From Candidatus Stahliibacteriota bacterium (GTDB lineage: Bacteria; Hydrothermota; Tepidihabitantia; B3-TA06), in the NCBI GenBank assembly GCA_004375895.1, contig SOJW01000069.1, forward strand, positions 1 through 64,000: a DNA stretch of 64,000 nucleotides, written 5' to 3'. Below the pieces are notes generated by a model. The model had not been told where the DNA came from and did no database searches. It worked only from the letters and a program-made list of their open reading frames with translations. This document shows positions 41,874-51,018 of this stretch, one piece after another; position 1 is the first letter of the stretch, and each line of letters opens with the position of its first letter. Position numbers and translations under genes: made by a program.

Positions 41874-42313
41874 TGGCAAAAGGTCCTGATAGGCTCTATT
41901 ACGTTATAGCTGAGGATGACAAAGCTCTGTACGAGAGATTAAATGAAGAGTTTCAAAAAAGAATGAGCAATAAGAATCAGTTTCTCTTAGCTATGGCTGT
42001 GGGATTCAAAGAAGGGAATTTTCGTTCTTTTGGGAAAAAGGTGAGTTTTGTTCGAACTGAGTATCTAAATGATGAAGACAAAGCTTTAATCAATTCCGTT
42101 GCGATAAAAGAAACGGGAGGTGTAGAGGTGCTCTCGAAAACGGAAGAAGTGTTCAGAATAGCTGAAGGTTATGCTCACGGAGGAATCAGATTACTGAATA
42201 CTCAGATCACTTCCAAACAGTTTGGTTCTTTCTTTAAGCAATTTGAGAAGGAGGTGGTTGAAATCTATAGGGGATTGGATTTAGATGATGAAAAAGAGAA
42301 TCCTTCTAGTTGA
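41873..42313 (+). CDS. Small protein in the DndE position, 146 aa
   Basis: Its ATG overlaps the DndD-like stop (TAATG). The sequence contains YERLNEEFQKRMSNKNQFLL and AMAVGFKEGNFRSFGKKVSF, a helix-turn arrangement reminiscent of DndE/ribbon-helix proteins, then VFRIAEGYAHGGIRLL. In dnd operons the gene after dndD is dndE, which binds nicked DNA; the identity here is inferred from position only. It overlaps the radical SAM gene by 29 nt. Confidence 0.55.
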   Translation: MAKGPDRLYYVIAEDDKALYERLNEEFQKRMSNKNQFLLAMAVGFKEGNFRSFGKKVSFVRTEYLNDEDKALINSVAIKETGGVEVLSKTEEVFRIAEGYAHGGIRLLNTQITSKQFGSFFKQFEKEVVEIYRGLDLDDEKENPSS

Positions 42314-43541
42314 ACCTGATTTTCCGATCCCCGCTAAAAGCAAGAACCACAAGAACTTTCTCCCCATAGGGCTGTTGAAGATAGCGTCGTATTTGAGAGA
42401 CAATAGGATCCAAGTACAACTTGTGAGGGGTGTACCTAAAGATTTGCAGAAGGCGTCTGAAATAAGAGAGTTTAAACCTAAAGAAATTTGGGTAACTTCG
42501 TTATTTACATATTGGGCAAGCTTCGTAAAGGAGTCTGTTCACTACTATAAAAAAATGTTCCCGCGAGCCAAGATTGTTGTTGGCGGAATCTATGCTTCTT
42601 TGTTTTCAAGGGATGAGGTAAAAGAGTATACTGGATGTAACGAGGTGCACCAAGGAATAATCCCGGGGGCAGAAAAATACCCTCCGGCGTATGATCTTTT
42701 AGAAAACGCAAATCCTCATCCAATTGATTACCAAATAATCCATGCCTCAAGGGGCTGCGAGAGGCATTGTACCTTCTGTGGGACATGGAAGATAGAACCG
42801 GAATTCATTCCTAAGGAGAGCATAAAGGACGAAATACACTTGGTGAAGCTGGTTTTTTACGACAACAACTTCCTGATGAATCCGTACATTGAGAACATAT
42901 TGGGAGAGCTTATGGATCTGAAACAAAAAAAAGAAATACTGTGGTGTGAGAGCCAATCTGGATTCGATGGAAGGATACTCCTTGAAAACCCTCACTTGGC
43001 AACGATGCTTAAGAAAGCAGGTTTTAGGTATCCTCGTATCGCGTGGGACGGAAGATACGACGAACACCCTCAAATAAAAAGTCAACTAGATGCGCTAAGA
43101 GAGGCGGGTTATCGTTCTAAGGACATCTATGTATTTATGCTTTATAATTGGCATGCACCCTTTGAGGAAATGGAAAAGAAACGATTGAAATGCTGGGATT
43201 GGAAAGTGCAAATCGCGGATTGTAGGTTCAGACCTCTATCCCAATTATATGATAACTATAATCCGCGGGCAAAAGAAGGACAGCCGTCTAGCGATTATTA
43301 TATTCACGAGGGATGGACTGATGCGTTTGTAAGACAATTTCGAAGGAATGTGCGGGAACAAAACATTTGCGTTAGGCAAGAATTAGACTTTTATTCTTCT
43401 AGTTGTGAGCATAAAAAGTTGGATAGGGGAAGTGCAAGAGTAGTAAAAACTTTGAAAGGCAGACGGAGTAAAGAACGATTCCTGAAGGCTAGAGGTATAA
43501 GAGACTACTGGTTCCCAGGTGAAGTCAGATACCCCTTATGA
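42285..43541 (+). CDS. Radical SAM enzyme with N-terminal B12-type Rossmann domain
   Basis: 418 residues. The N-terminal 130 residues look like the cobalamin-binding-type domain of B12 radical SAM proteins (RILLVEPDFPIP, FLPIGLLKIASYLRDN, KIVVGGIYASLFSRDE), without the base-off DxHxxG motif. The [4Fe-4S] cysteines are 158, 162 and 165 (RGCERHCTFCGTW). The second half is a TIM-barrel-like radical domain (LVFYDNNFLMNP, RIAWDGRYDEHPQI). It is the last gene of the defence-like operon, overlapping upstream by 29 nt, so it probably acts with the helicase and ATPase, perhaps as a DNA-modifying enzyme. Confidence 0.75.
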   Translation: MMKKRILLVEPDFPIPAKSKNHKNFLPIGLLKIASYLRDNRIQVQLVRGVPKDLQKASEIREFKPKEIWVTSLFTYWASFVKESVHYYKKMFPRAKIVVGGIYASLFSRDEVKEYTGCNEVHQGIIPGAEKYPPAYDLLENANPHPIDYQIIHASRGCERHCTFCGTWKIEPEFIPKESIKDEIHLVKLVFYDNNFLMNPYIENILGELMDLKQKKEILWCESQSGFDGRILLENPHLATMLKKAGFRYPRIAWDGRYDEHPQIKSQLDALREAGYRSKDIYVFMLYNWHAPFEEMEKKRLKCWDWKVQIADCRFRPLSQLYDNYNPRAKEGQPSSDYYIHEGWTDAFVRQFRRNVREQNICVRQELDFYSSSCEHKKLDRGSARVVKTLKGRRSKERFLKARGIRDYWFPGEVRYPL

Positions 43542-43565
43542 TCTCCCTCTTTACAATTCGGCTAT

Positions 43566-43632
43566 TCCCTTGCCCTAATCGTGCCCTAATTTTGCCCTAA
43601 AGCCTTGCACCAAAATTGCACCAAGGGTTTAA
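43566..43632. repeat. Dispersed CCCTAA/GCACCA repeat, copy 1
   Basis: CCTTGCCCTAATCGTGCCCT, then AATTTTGCCCTAAAGCCTTG and CACCAAAATTGCACCAAGGG. It is about 95% identical over the core to 52612-52670 and directly follows the radical SAM gene. Confidence 0.7.
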
Positions 43633-43774
43633 CCCTGTGCTAACAAGTGTGCTAGTTTTAGCACACTTTTGGAGACTATGAAGACTCTGAAGAACATGGA
43701 GACAGTTCTTTAAGTCCCCTAATCCCGTCAGTTCTGGCTTATGTTGAGCTTTCTCAATTGCTTATCAGGATAGG
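43633..43774. repeat. Scar segment shared with 52428-52545
   Basis: GAAGACTCTGAAGA (43679 on) and GAGACAG, then CTCAATTGCTTATCAGG leading into the tRNA-Cys fragment. The same order occurs at 52428-52545. Otherwise empty of genes. Confidence 0.5.
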
Positions 43775-43821
43775 GAATAGCGGTTTTGCAGACCGCCGCC
43801 TTACCACTTGGCTATGCCGCC
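43775..43821 (-). pseudogene. Truncated tRNA-Cys(GCA), 5' two thirds only
   Basis: On the minus strand: acceptor GGCGGCA, D-arm GCC-AAGTGGTAA-GGC, anticodon arm GCGGT-CTGCAAA-ACCGC with anticodon GCA, then TATTC. The T-arm and 3' acceptor strand are replaced by unrelated sequence with no TGCCGCC partner. The gene was cut where many integrases recombine (between anticodon and T-arm). Confidence 0.7.
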
Positions 43822-43869
43822 TTAAACATAACTATATTAAATTATAGAAGGTTGTCAAGGTTGAAGTAT

Positions 43870-43908
43870 TACAGGGCGAGCGGTTTGTCTGACCGCCGTC
43901 CTTAGGTA
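43870..43908 (-). pseudogene. Second, more decayed tRNA-Cys-like remnant
   Basis: On the minus strand: TAAGGACGGCGGTCAGACAA, then ACCGCTCGCCC. This aligns with TAAGGCGGCGGTCTGCAAAACCGCT of the fragment above, but position 33 is A and the anticodon is changed. Not a functional tRNA. Confidence 0.45.
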
Positions 43909-43999
43909 TAGAGGGTTACCTTAATACCAGCACTTTTGCACACTTGAAAGACCGATAAGCGATAATACACCGCGTTACGACCAATCCCTGCGCAACTGC

Positions 44000-45376
44000 C
44001 TAGGCCTTGAACTTGTCCGAAAGGGGATACACCCTTTGTTTGGCGTGATCCCTCTGGAACAGATTCAGCTGGAAGAAGTAGGCCGACATGAATAAGGTAC
44101 GGGCTATCTGGGTGGCGAAGCCTTCCTCCCCGGAGTAGCTGGTGATGAACCGCCACCAGCGCTTCAGGATGTTTTTCCAGGAGTAGTACACCCGGTTCAC
44201 CCGTTCAAAGGCTTTAAACACGTCGTCCGACCCCACCCCTTTGGGCATGTGCACCAGATGGTCGCCTTCGTAATGGGAAAGATCCTTGTCGAAGATGCGC
44301 CCCTCCGCATTCACCTTGCGGTGGAAGGGTGTACCTTTTATGGGTATGGAGATGGAGAGCAGTATGGCGCTGGGATCGATCTCCTCCAGATGCTCTGGCA
44401 GGCTCTCGTAGTACTCCGGGGTATCCTCGTCAAGCCCCAGCATCACCCCGGTGAAGGTCATGATCCTGCGTCTCTTGAGCTTTTCGAACAGCTCCTTGTA
44501 CTCCTCCACCCGGTTCTGTTTCTTGTGAACGGACAGGAGGCTGGGCTCGTTAAGGGACTCCAGGCCCAAAAAAGCTAGCCCGGCACGCGCCTTGACCAAA
44601 AGGTTCACAAACTCGTCGTCGTGCAGACAGTCGAAGCTGAACTGGAACCCCACCCCCCACATCCTGAGTTTGGCGATCTCCCTCACAACTTCCTTGGCGT
44701 ATTCTATATCACCGCCGAAGTTGTTGTCGTGAAGCATCGCCACCTTGCGTTTGAGGAAGGGGAGCTTGGATGTAGCCGTAAGGTCGCGGATCACGTCCCT
44801 CACCGGCCGCTTGCGGAACGGGGCGTTCTGGATGGTGAGCTGGCAGAAGCTGCACTTGTAGGGACACCCCCGGGTGGCCTCGGTCACCACGGGCACGGAA
44901 AAGTCCGGCTCAATAAGGTCGTATCGCGGTGGCGGGATATTATCAAGGGGTGCCCCGAAGGGAGCTTCGTAAACCTTCTTCGACTTCCCTGCGACCAGAT
45001 CCCTGACCACCTGGGGCCAGATACGTTCGGCCTCGCCCACCACTGTTACGTTCATGTAGGGGATTACTTCCCGGGGGAAGGTGGAAGGGTATCTGCCACC
45101 CGCCACCACGATCTTGCCCTTCTCTCTGAACCTTTTGGCAACCTCGATGGCATGCGGGGCGCAGAAATCCATGAAGCTTAAGGCGATGATGTCCGCGTCG
45201 GTATCGTAATCAATAGGCCTTACCATCTCGTGACGCAAACTCACCTCCACCGCAGGAGGGGTGAGGCCTGCCACCAACGCACCTGACAACGGCGGTGCCG
45301 GGGATCGGGCATAGTAAGCCTGCTTTTCGCCCAGATTCTGGAAAAGCACAATTATTTCAACTTTGGGTTTAGCCAT
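44000..45376 (-). CDS. B12-type radical SAM protein of the lipid operon
   Basis: 458 residues. N-terminal domain LSGALVAGLTPPAVEVSLRH, DIIALSFMDFCAPHAIEVAK and KIVVAGGRYPSTFPREV of the cobalamin-binding-type fold. The iron-sulfur cysteines are in TRGCPYKCSFCQLTIQNAPF (CxxxCxxC). Then AMLHDNNFGGDIEYAKEVV, LAFLGLESLNEPSLLSVHKK and GVMLGLDEDTPEYYE, as in the HpnJ/BchE class that acts on lipids and tetrapyrroles. Last gene of the minus-strand operon, 9 nt after the SDR gene. A lipid-modifying role is inferred from that context. Confidence 0.75.
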   Translation of the reverse strand: MAKPKVEIIVLFQNLGEKQAYYARSPAPPLSGALVAGLTPPAVEVSLRHEMVRPIDYDTDADIIALSFMDFCAPHAIEVAKRFREKGKIVVAGGRYPSTFPREVIPYMNVTVVGEAERIWPQVVRDLVAGKSKKVYEAPFGAPLDNIPPPRYDLIEPDFSVPVVTEATRGCPYKCSFCQLTIQNAPFRKRPVRDVIRDLTATSKLPFLKRKVAMLHDNNFGGDIEYAKEVVREIAKLRMWGVGFQFSFDCLHDDEFVNLLVKARAGLAFLGLESLNEPSLLSVHKKQNRVEEYKELFEKLKRRRIMTFTGVMLGLDEDTPEYYESLPEHLEEIDPSAILLSISIPIKGTPFHRKVNAEGRIFDKDLSHYEGDHLVHMPKGVGSDDVFKAFERVNRVYYSWKNILKRWWRFITSYSGEEGFATQIARTLFMSAYFFQLNLFQRDHAKQRVYPLSDKFKA

Positions 45377-45385
45377 AAATGCCTC

Positions 45386-46189
45386 TCAGTCGCGCAACTT
45401 ACGCGCAATCTTTCTCATTGTCATTTCGTTTAACCCTGGTAGGAGCCCCTTGAAGACTGCCAGGGCTTTGCCTTCCAGGGTCATAACCAGATCCCTTTTC
45501 CCTCTTTCAATTGCCTTGACGATGGCTGCCGCCACCTTGGGGGCGGGGCGGTAGGGATGTCGAGGCCGGTGTCCGCCCCCTACGTTCTTTTCCTTTTCAA
45601 ACATCTCTGTCTGGACATAGCCGGGGCAGACAATCATCACCCGCACCCCGGTCTTTCGTATCGCCTGTTCTGCCCGCAGGCTCTGGCTTACCGCCATAAG
45701 GCCGGCCTTGCTGGAGCTGTAGGTAGCAAGGTAGGGTATGCCATGCAGACCGGCAACCGAAGAGATGTTGACGATCAAGCCCTTACCCTGCCTTTTCATA
45801 ACGGGAAGCACCTCGTACATGCAGCGCAGCGCCCCGAAGAAGTTGACCTCGAATACGTCCTGGAAATCCTCGACGCTTACCCTTGCCGTTTCCCCATAGA
45901 CCGCAGTACCCGCGTTATTTACCATAATGTCGGTCCCTCCCAGACGATCCACGCAGCTCTTGACGAGATTTGCTACATCTTTTTTAACCCTCACGTCGCA
46001 TTTTACCACAAGAGGGGTTGGAGCTTGGGGGAACTCGGAGGTGATACGGGCAGCCACCTGACGTAACCTCTCCAGTCTCCGGGCCGCCAGTACCACCACC
46101 GCGCCTTTGCGGGCGAACTCTGCGGCAAGGGCCGCTCCCAGTCCTGACGACGCACCGGTTACCACTACCCGACTGCCTTCAATTCTCAT
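45386..46189 (-). CDS. Short-chain dehydrogenase/reductase, KDSR/DHRS-like
   Basis: 267 residues. Rossmann motif TGASSGLGAALAAEF, NAG in DIMVNNAGTAVYGET, Ser in NISSVAGLHGIPYLA and catalytic YSSSK, with PGYVQTEM after it and a hydrophobic, membrane-associating tail. It is a classical SDR close in shape to lipid keto-reductases, including 3-ketodihydrosphingosine reductases. Because an alpha-oxoamine synthase is in the same operon, reduction of its keto product is plausible. It overlaps the acyl-CoA ligase by 11 nt. Confidence 0.78.
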   Translation of the reverse strand: MRIEGSRVVVTGASSGLGAALAAEFARKGAVVVLAARRLERLRQVAARITSEFPQAPTPLVVKCDVRVKKDVANLVKSCVDRLGGTDIMVNNAGTAVYGETARVSVEDFQDVFEVNFFGALRCMYEVLPVMKRQGKGLIVNISSVAGLHGIPYLATYSSSKAGLMAVSQSLRAEQAIRKTGVRVMIVCPGYVQTEMFEKEKNVGGGHRPRHPYRPAPKVAAAIVKAIERGKRDLVMTLEGKALAVFKGLLPGLNEMTMRKIARKLRD

Positions 46190-47966
46190 TCCGCTTCCCC
46201 GGTTTTTTGTAAAGGGAAAGGATGCGTTTGGCGTAGCGCTTGAGGATCATTTTTCGCCGGAGCTTAAGAGTGGGGGTAAGCAGCCCGTTCTCTATGGTGA
46301 ACTTCTCCGGTATCAGGGCGAACGCCCTGGCTTGTTCGTGATGCGCCAGCCCAACATTCACCTCTTCTATCTCATGCTCGATGAGTTCGGTGATCTTGCT
46401 TGACTCCAAAAGCGAGGGATAGTCATCAAAAGGAATGTTGTTGTCCCCGGCGTACTTCTCAACCGATTCCTGGTGGGGAACGAGGAGGGCTACCAGGTAT
46501 TTCCTTTTCTCGCCGAAGATCATGGCCTGCTCGACGTATGGGCTATGGGTGATTTTTGCCTCGATGGGCGCGGGCGCGATATTCGCCCCGTATGAGGTGA
46601 CGATTAGCTCCTTTATCCTGCCGGTTATGATGAGGTTGCCTTTCTTGTCGAACCTGCCCTGATCGCCGGTGTGGAACCAGCCGTCCTTGTCTATAACCTT
46701 GGCCGTCTCGGCGGGTTTGTTGAGATAGCCCTTCATCACGTTGGGGCCTTTGACCAGGATCTCGGAGTTCTTCCCGATCCTCACCTCGACCCCCTCAAGG
46801 GGTTTACCCACCGTGCCCAGCACGTTATCTTCAATCGTATTACAGCAAACCACGGGCGAGGTTTCGGTGAGACCGTAACCCTGCAGGATGTTGAATCCCA
46901 GGACATAGAACACTTTTGCAATCTTCTTGTCCAGTGGTGCTCCCCCGGAGAAAACCATGCGCAGCTTCCCCCCGCCGATCTTGCGGAATTTTGACCCTAC
47001 GACAGCATCGTAGAAAAGATGTCTTATCCACAGCCCCAGCGGTACTTTCTGGCTCCTGTACTTGAGATTGGCATAGGTATTGAGGTTCCTTATGGCGGAA
47101 GCCACCAGTATCTTTTGAAGGCCCGGGCCTTCCATTACCCTTTTGGTAACCTCATGATGGACTTTTTCCAGTACCCGGGGTACGGCAAGCATTATGGTGG
47201 GACGGATAGTGGCCACGTCCTGGGCAATAGTGGTCAGGTTTTCAGCAAAGGCGATACTGCCTCCCAGGAACAGCATGGAGTAACAACAGCAGGTACGCTC
47301 TAGCATGTGGCATAGAGGTAGGTAGGAAACCACAACGTCGTGGGAATTTCCGTGCACCACTTCTATGGCGCTTGTGGTATTGGTGACGATATTGTTGTGG
47401 GTAAGGATTACTCCTTTAGGATTCCCGGTCGTGCCCGAGGTATAGACGATGGTTGCGACATCATCCTTATCTACGGTGATCGGGGTGTCAATGGTAGAGT
47501 CAGATTTTTTCTTCACATCCTCAAAGCGCAGGAACTTGCTCTTGCTTTCCGCCTGCGAATCGTCAAACACCACCACTGTCTTAAGGGAAGGGAGTCTGTT
47601 CCGGATGCCGTCAATCAGGGACAGGAGCTCGGCGTTCTCCACAAACAGCAGCTTGATCATGGAGTCTTTGATTATGAACCTTACCACGGGAGCAGGCAAT
47701 GTATGGTAAATGGGGACAACAACGCCGCCCAGCTTGAGGGCTGCCAGGTCGGCCATAAGCCACTCCGGCCGGTTGTAGGAGAATATACCGACGCGATCCC
47801 CCTTGCCTATCCCTAACTTGCGAAGCCCTGCAGCGACCGCATCTACTGAATCGTTCAACTCCCCGTAGGTTATCGGCGAATACTTGCCTTCTTTCTTGTA
47901 CAGAAGGGCGGTTCTCTGCGAATGTTTCCTCGCTGCGTCCAGAAAAGATTGATAGATTGTTTCCAT
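46179..47966 (-). CDS. Long-chain acyl-CoA ligase (AMP-forming)
   Basis: 595 residues from the ATG at 47966, 10 nt after GGAGG. AMP-binding motifs: IVYTSGTTGNPKGVILTHNN (P-loop), GYGLTETSPVV (A5), DGWFHTGDQGRFDKKGNL (A8 region) and the C-terminal lysine motif in ITGRIKELIVTSYG. It has the size and layout of FadD15/long-chain ligases. It activates a fatty acid to acyl-AMP then acyl-CoA and would supply the acyl substrate for the synthase or N-acylation in this operon. It overlaps ThiL-like and SDR genes. Confidence 0.85.
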   Translation of the reverse strand: METIYQSFLDAARKHSQRTALLYKKEGKYSPITYGELNDSVDAVAAGLRKLGIGKGDRVGIFSYNRPEWLMADLAALKLGGVVVPIYHTLPAPVVRFIIKDSMIKLLFVENAELLSLIDGIRNRLPSLKTVVVFDDSQAESKSKFLRFEDVKKKSDSTIDTPITVDKDDVATIVYTSGTTGNPKGVILTHNNIVTNTTSAIEVVHGNSHDVVVSYLPLCHMLERTCCCYSMLFLGGSIAFAENLTTIAQDVATIRPTIMLAVPRVLEKVHHEVTKRVMEGPGLQKILVASAIRNLNTYANLKYRSQKVPLGLWIRHLFYDAVVGSKFRKIGGGKLRMVFSGGAPLDKKIAKVFYVLGFNILQGYGLTETSPVVCCNTIEDNVLGTVGKPLEGVEVRIGKNSEILVKGPNVMKGYLNKPAETAKVIDKDGWFHTGDQGRFDKKGNLIITGRIKELIVTSYGANIAPAPIEAKITHSPYVEQAMIFGEKRKYLVALLVPHQESVEKYAGDNNIPFDDYPSLLESSKITELIEHEIEEVNVGLAHHEQARAFALIPEKFTIENGLLTPTLKLRRKMILKRYAKRILSLYKKPGKRNEN

Positions 47967-47967
47967 A

Positions 47968-49050
47968 CTACTCAAGCCTCCATTTTTCTCCTATGGCCCT
48001 GAACTGCTCGAGATATTGTGCCATGTTGCCCTCCACGGCATAAAAAAGGTTACGCAGGGGGACCATATCTATGTCAACCCTGCGACCGGACGGGAACGCA
48101 AGAGTCAAGGTTGGAGAAGCCTTTACTATACCTAATCTGATCGGGGCAAAACCCTGGGAGGAAGCCGCATTGTTAAATGAGTTGAGTTTGGATTCCGGAA
48201 CCGTAAACACCAGCTCGAACTCGCCATGAAGCCCGGCTGCCATTGCCCAGGCAGGTGTGTCGGTAGCCTTACACAGCTTCAATGCCCGGGGATCAATCAT
48301 CTTCTCCCAGTCACACTCGATCTCGAACCCCAGCCCGTTGATCCGCATCAACTGATCCAGGGCGCTAAACAGCCCGTCGCTTGTATCCATGCACGATGAG
48401 GCGTACTCACTTATAGTTTGACCTTCCTTCAGGCGGGCGATTGGTCGATACAGCTTCTCCGGGAAAACCTCATCGGGAAGCCCGGCAAGCCTGGCCGCTG
48501 CCAGGGCGTTGCCCGAACCTGCCGGTCCGGTGATGAAGACGCTATCTCCTTCCTTGCATCCGGTGCGCATCATCACCCTGTCCTTATCCACCAGCCCGAA
48601 AGCGCAACCGGTAAGCGAGATGGTGGGGGTGGTGTTTACATCTCCGCCCAGGATGTGTATCCCCAGCTTCTGGCAGGCGTCCTGCATGCCCCGGGCTACT
48701 GCGTCGGTGAAAGTCTGGTCTCTGGTCGGCTCCAGTGAGGTGGATATAACCAGCCCCACAGGATCGGCTCCCACCGCGGCCAGGTCGCTTACGGTGGCCA
48801 TCACCGTGACCCAGCCCATGGTGTAGGGGTCTCTATAAAAACCGAGGAGGATCTCTTCGGCTATGGTGTCTATAGTTATCGCCAGATAGCGATGCAGATC
48901 ACCTGCTATCTCCACCAGCTCCGCGTCCGTCTGGTGGGATCGGTTTACTTGATGCGGGGCACGGGCAAAATGCCTGGCCCAGGAGTCTATGATGGCGTTT
49001 TCGGCTATCTGTTGCATGTCTTGCTTTTCACGGGCGTCATTACTATTCAT
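47968..49050 (-). CDS. ThiL/AIR-synthase-like kinase
   Basis: About 360 residues; ATG 49050 with GAGGTG upstream is preferred over GTG 49059. The PurM/ThiL fold is indicated by LAITIDTIAEEILLGFYRDP, MATVSDLAAVGADPVGLVIS, HILGGDVNTTPTISLTGCAF and SCMDTSDGLFSALDQLM. ThiL phosphorylates thiamine monophosphate, but no other thiamine gene is adjacent, and the operon is lipid-like. A related small-molecule kinase role is possible. It overlaps the DAGK-like gene by about 4 nt. Confidence 0.7.
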   Translation of the reverse strand: MNSNDAREKQDMQQIAENAIIDSWARHFARAPHQVNRSHQTDAELVEIAGDLHRYLAITIDTIAEEILLGFYRDPYTMGWVTVMATVSDLAAVGADPVGLVISTSLEPTRDQTFTDAVARGMQDACQKLGIHILGGDVNTTPTISLTGCAFGLVDKDRVMMRTGCKEGDSVFITGPAGSGNALAAARLAGLPDEVFPEKLYRPIARLKEGQTISEYASSCMDTSDGLFSALDQLMRINGLGFEIECDWEKMIDPRALKLCKATDTPAWAMAAGLHGEFELVFTVPESKLNSFNNAASSQGFAPIRLGIVKASPTLTLAFPSGRRVDIDMVPLRNLFYAVEGNMAQYLEQFRAIGEKWRLE

Positions 49051-50003
49051 AGGCAACACCTCACAGCTTTAGGGATAACTTTGAAACGAGCATTTCTCGT
49101 CCGGACCACCTCACCGTCCAACTCTAAGGCGAATGTCCGATTGCTCTCGACAGTGAGGTGGGTAGCGCTCCAACAGTTGGTTCTGGGACGTCCTTGGAAC
49201 CTGGCTTTGGCTAGACCTGCAATCAACCCAACCCTTTCCAGCATGGAAGTTCCTCCACAGAGATTGATGCCTAACTCTCCGTCGTCTGGTTTGATGGGAG
49301 TATCGTAACAGAAGTGGCCTGCGAAATGGGGATTCTTGATGATTCCTAGATTGGTCACCGGAAGCTTCTTGGGTTCCCCATCGTCAATAGAGAGCTGACA
49401 GGGTATGTCGTGATAGGTAAACATCGCTTTCAGGGCACAGGCTACGATGGCAGCCTCTACAGAGATCTTCCGCGCCACCTTGATGAATCCGGAGCGTTCG
49501 TTAAAAAGAGCATTAGCCTCAGCCGTAATGCCTATGCTGGCGTTTATGATGCAGAATTGGGTGTTCTGCATCCCTTCGAGGTACTGGTAGGATATCTGTA
49601 TTACATCACATAGGAAAGCGTTCTTTGCATCGATCCTTACGGGTATTCCATTGATAAATGTCTGGGGCCGGAACGGCTTATGGAAATCGTTGCTCGAACC
49701 AAGCCCCACTGCACCGAGAGTTATCCGGTTGTGTGCCCCCCTTTCGGTCATCACCGCATTGAGCAGAAGATTAACCGTCCCGTCCCCGCCTGCCGCTATA
49801 AGTAAGTTATCTCCGTCTCTTATAGCTCTACTCACATACTCCGCAAACCTCTGGGGCGAATCCGGCACCTCGGTTTTGAATCTTCCTATCCGCCTGCCCA
49901 ACTCATCCTTGACCTGCTCCCATCGCTTGAGTCCGGTACCGTAACTGCAGAAAGGGTTCAAAAGCACCATTGTGCCCGGTCTTTTCCGCATTTGTCTACT
50001 CAT
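49047..50003 (-). CDS. Diacylglycerol/sphingoid-base kinase family protein
   Basis: 318 residues. The catalytic motif is LLIAAGGDGTVNLLLNAV (GGDGT, about residue 71), then GAVGLGSSNDFHKPF and ASIGITAEANALF. The C-terminal beta domain carries NNPHFAGH-like KNPHFAGHFCYDTPIKPDDG, as in DgkB/YegS/LCB kinases. It transfers phosphate from ATP to a lipid hydroxyl. Beside an alpha-oxoamine synthase and SDR, a long-chain-base substrate is conceivable. 12 nt after UbiA. Confidence 0.8.
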   Translation of the reverse strand: MSRQMRKRPGTMVLLNPFCSYGTGLKRWEQVKDELGRRIGRFKTEVPDSPQRFAEYVSRAIRDGDNLLIAAGGDGTVNLLLNAVMTERGAHNRITLGAVGLGSSNDFHKPFRPQTFINGIPVRIDAKNAFLCDVIQISYQYLEGMQNTQFCIINASIGITAEANALFNERSGFIKVARKISVEAAIVACALKAMFTYHDIPCQLSIDDGEPKKLPVTNLGIIKNPHFAGHFCYDTPIKPDDGELGINLCGGTSMLERVGLIAGLAKARFQGRPRTNCWSATHLTVESNRTFALELDGEVVRTRNARFKVIPKAVRCCL

Positions 50004-50015
50004 TCGTTGCCATCT

Positions 50016-51017
50016 CTACACCTGGGTTTTTTCCGGCCTGAGCCTTAAGACCAGCTCAAAGGCTCCGTAGAATACCGCCATGCACACTATCCATATCCAG
50101 TGGGGTCGCAGGGTGAGGACTATGGCCAGACAATAGAGGATAAACGCCCGTACCACGTTGGCTATGGGGGCGTGGGACTTTGCTTCGTCCCGGGTGAGGT
50201 GGATCTTGATCTGGGCAAAGATGTTTATGCCCAGGGCTATCACGAATACCACTATCCCCAAAAGTCTCAACAGATCAAGCTCTTTGAATCCAATCAGACA
50301 TATCACCCAGCCGGTCAGGACGGCGATTGCCGCCGCCACCACGTCGCTGTAGATCGCGCCCGCAACCCACCCGAACGTCACCTGGAAGGTACGGTAACCG
50401 GTCTTGCGGTCCGCGGAGATGTCCTTGAAGTACCCCATGACCACGAAGTTGGCGTAGCCCGCGAAGACGGCAAGAATCGCCAGGAAGAAGGCAAGGTTGT
50501 ACGGATCGCGGAGGTTGAAAAAGGTCCGCAGCTTATATCCCCGGTCCACCAGCCTTCCCATGATGGGCAAGAGCGCCACGATCCAGGAGTTCCAGGGCGG
50601 ACCGCCCCACCAGGTTCGCTTGAGCCAGGTGTAAGTCAGGAGCCCTGCCACCGCCGCAACCCCGAAAACCAGAATCCAGTAGTTGAGATAGCTCATGATG
50701 GCAACCCCTGTCCCCAACCCGACCAGACTGGTGATTAAGACCTGCTTCCTGGTAATCACACCTCTTACCAGTGGCCTGTAGGGCGAGGAGATCGCATCGG
50801 TGTCGGTCTGGAAGCAATCGGTGAGCGCTTGGCCCAGGCCGTAGGAAAAAAACATAGGAATGAATCCCAGCACCAATCTCCACACTGGCTGGGATGGTAT
50901 AAACGCCAGACCGACAAGAGCTGCCGCCCCGGAAACAAACAAGAGGTAGGGCCGCATAGTGATGAGATAGGAACGGAAAAACCCGACGCTGAAGAAACGG
51001 TAAGGGGTCCTGTTCAT
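50016..51017 (-). CDS. UbiA-family prenyltransferase
   Basis: 333 residues with eight or nine membrane helices. The first aspartate motif is in ALTDCFQTDTDAISSPYRP (DxxxDxxD-like, followed by RPL), and the second in GYFKDISADRKTGYRT (DxxxD). Both bind Mg-prenyl diphosphate. UbiA enzymes attach prenyl chains to aromatic rings or to glycerol/sugar lipids. Its acceptor here is unknown. Start 1 nt after the synthase stop, so tightly coupled. Confidence 0.82.
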   Translation of the reverse strand: MNRTPYRFFSVGFFRSYLITMRPYLLFVSGAAALVGLAFIPSQPVWRLVLGFIPMFFSYGLGQALTDCFQTDTDAISSPYRPLVRGVITRKQVLITSLVGLGTGVAIMSYLNYWILVFGVAAVAGLLTYTWLKRTWWGGPPWNSWIVALLPIMGRLVDRGYKLRTFFNLRDPYNLAFFLAILAVFAGYANFVVMGYFKDISADRKTGYRTFQVTFGWVAGAIYSDVVAAAIAVLTGWVICLIGFKELDLLRLLGIVVFVIALGINIFAQIKIHLTRDEAKSHAPIANVVRAFILYCLAIVLTLRPHWIWIVCMAVFYGAFELVLRLRPEKTQV

Positions 51018-51018
51018 C

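Noticed and set aside
46700-47816. Plus-strand frames across the acyl-CoA ligase
   Set aside because: They are complementary-strand shadows of a gene with all AMP-ligase motifs.
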